40,132 bases of DNA from Bacteriovoracaceae bacterium (lineage in GTDB: Bacteria > Bdellovibrionota > Bacteriovoracia > Bacteriovoracales > Bacteriovoracaceae). The translations under genes were made by a program, and so were the position numbers. Shown here piece by piece: positions 40,027 to 40,132 of the stretch. The stretch spans positions 1-40,132 of the forward strand of contig CANFNX010000005.1 in assembly GCA_947448495.1 (NCBI GenBank). Reading direction: 5' to 3'. The first letter of the stretch is position 1. Every line of letters starts with the position of its first letter. A model generated the notes under the pieces. That model ran no database searches. It had not been told where the DNA came from and saw only the letters and a program-made list of their open reading frames with translations.

Positions 40027-40132
40027 TTATTTCCCTTTACCTAAAAATTCCTTAATGGAATCGAGGATCCCTTCTTTATTTTTTATTTTACTGAGAGTGA
40101 GCTTTTCATGACTGGCCCCATATTTGGCCGTC
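40027..40132 (-). CDS. C-terminal end of a probable DUF444 (YeaH) protein (partial)
   Basis: The frame runs from the window edge to a TAA at 40027-40029, next to the SpoVR start codon. The visible 34 residues include TAKYGASHEKLTLSKIKN and a final helix DSIKEFLGKGK. The lysine-rich end resembles that of DUF444 proteins and the SpoVR-DUF444-PrkA gene order is well known, so this is the likely identity; the fragment alone does not prove it. Confidence 0.5.
   Translation of the reverse strand, partial: TAKYGASHEKLTLSKIKNKEGILDSIKEFLGKGK

Noticed and set aside
1-40132. CRISPR array, prophage or intact insertion sequence
   Set aside because: No regular spaced repeats, no phage structural genes and no transposase were seen.

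Overview
The window looks like chromosomal DNA of a Gram-negative bacterium of the Bdellovibrionota, most likely near Bacteriovorax/Peredibacter. That placement is an inference from gene content. The window has moderately AT-rich DNA, many signal-peptide and lipoprotein genes of unrecognised families, an inosine-guanosine kinase of the E. coli Gsk type, and an rpsO-pnp-dut cluster beside an RpoH-like sigma factor. No rRNA, intact insertion sequence, phage or CRISPR array was seen. There is one tRNA, Leu(GAG).

Layout. 1-5.8 kb (+): the tail of a Cys-rich exported protein, a coupled rlmG / ABC exporter / cysteine-less glutaredoxin set, then a trio of secreted protein, TPR-winged-helix regulator and secreted protein. 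5.8-7.7 kb (-): a TadB-like domain fused to a CpaF-like domain without a P-loop, and an exported TIM-barrel-like protein. 7.7-9.6 kb: a gene-poor patch on the 3' side of tRNA-Leu with a small membrane protein and a lone nucleotidyltransferase. 9.7-15.5 kb: a small Zn-finger-like protein, then a minus-strand operon of a divergent MnmA paralog, a metal-site-less M28 peptidase homologue and canonical mnmA; next to it lie an ABC-ATPase relic and a possible PD-(D/E)XK protein. 15.5-18.9 kb: gsk, an N-formylglutamate amidohydrolase and a membrane-anchored unknown. 19-28 kb: lipoproteins, a coiled-coil/Hsp20-like fusion, acylphosphatase, an App1-like phosphatase coupled to a C45-type Ntn hydrolase, and an SH3b/beta-barrel protein. 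28.2-34.7 kb (-): POT peptide transporter, 2Fe-2S ferredoxin, PHA-granule-like protein, dut, pnp, rpsO and the sigma factor. 34.8-40.1 kb: a divergent pair of secreted proteins sharing a palindromic promoter region, an alpha/beta hydrolase, SpoVR and the end of a probable DUF444 (YeaH) gene.

Recurring themes. (1) Several genes are homologues of enzymes with the catalytic motif lost: glutaredoxin without Cys, CpaF and ABC domains without Walker A, M28 without metal ligands. They look like retained binding or scaffold proteins, because the reading frames are intact. (2) Several genes of envelope or pilus type have a (T/A)CCGATAA element just upstream, resembling the sigma-28 (FliA) -10 box, in three cases with a TAAA-like -35 element at 11-12 bp spacing. 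The best candidate for an undescribed system is the TadB/pseudo-CpaF fusion together with this possible sigma-28 regulon.
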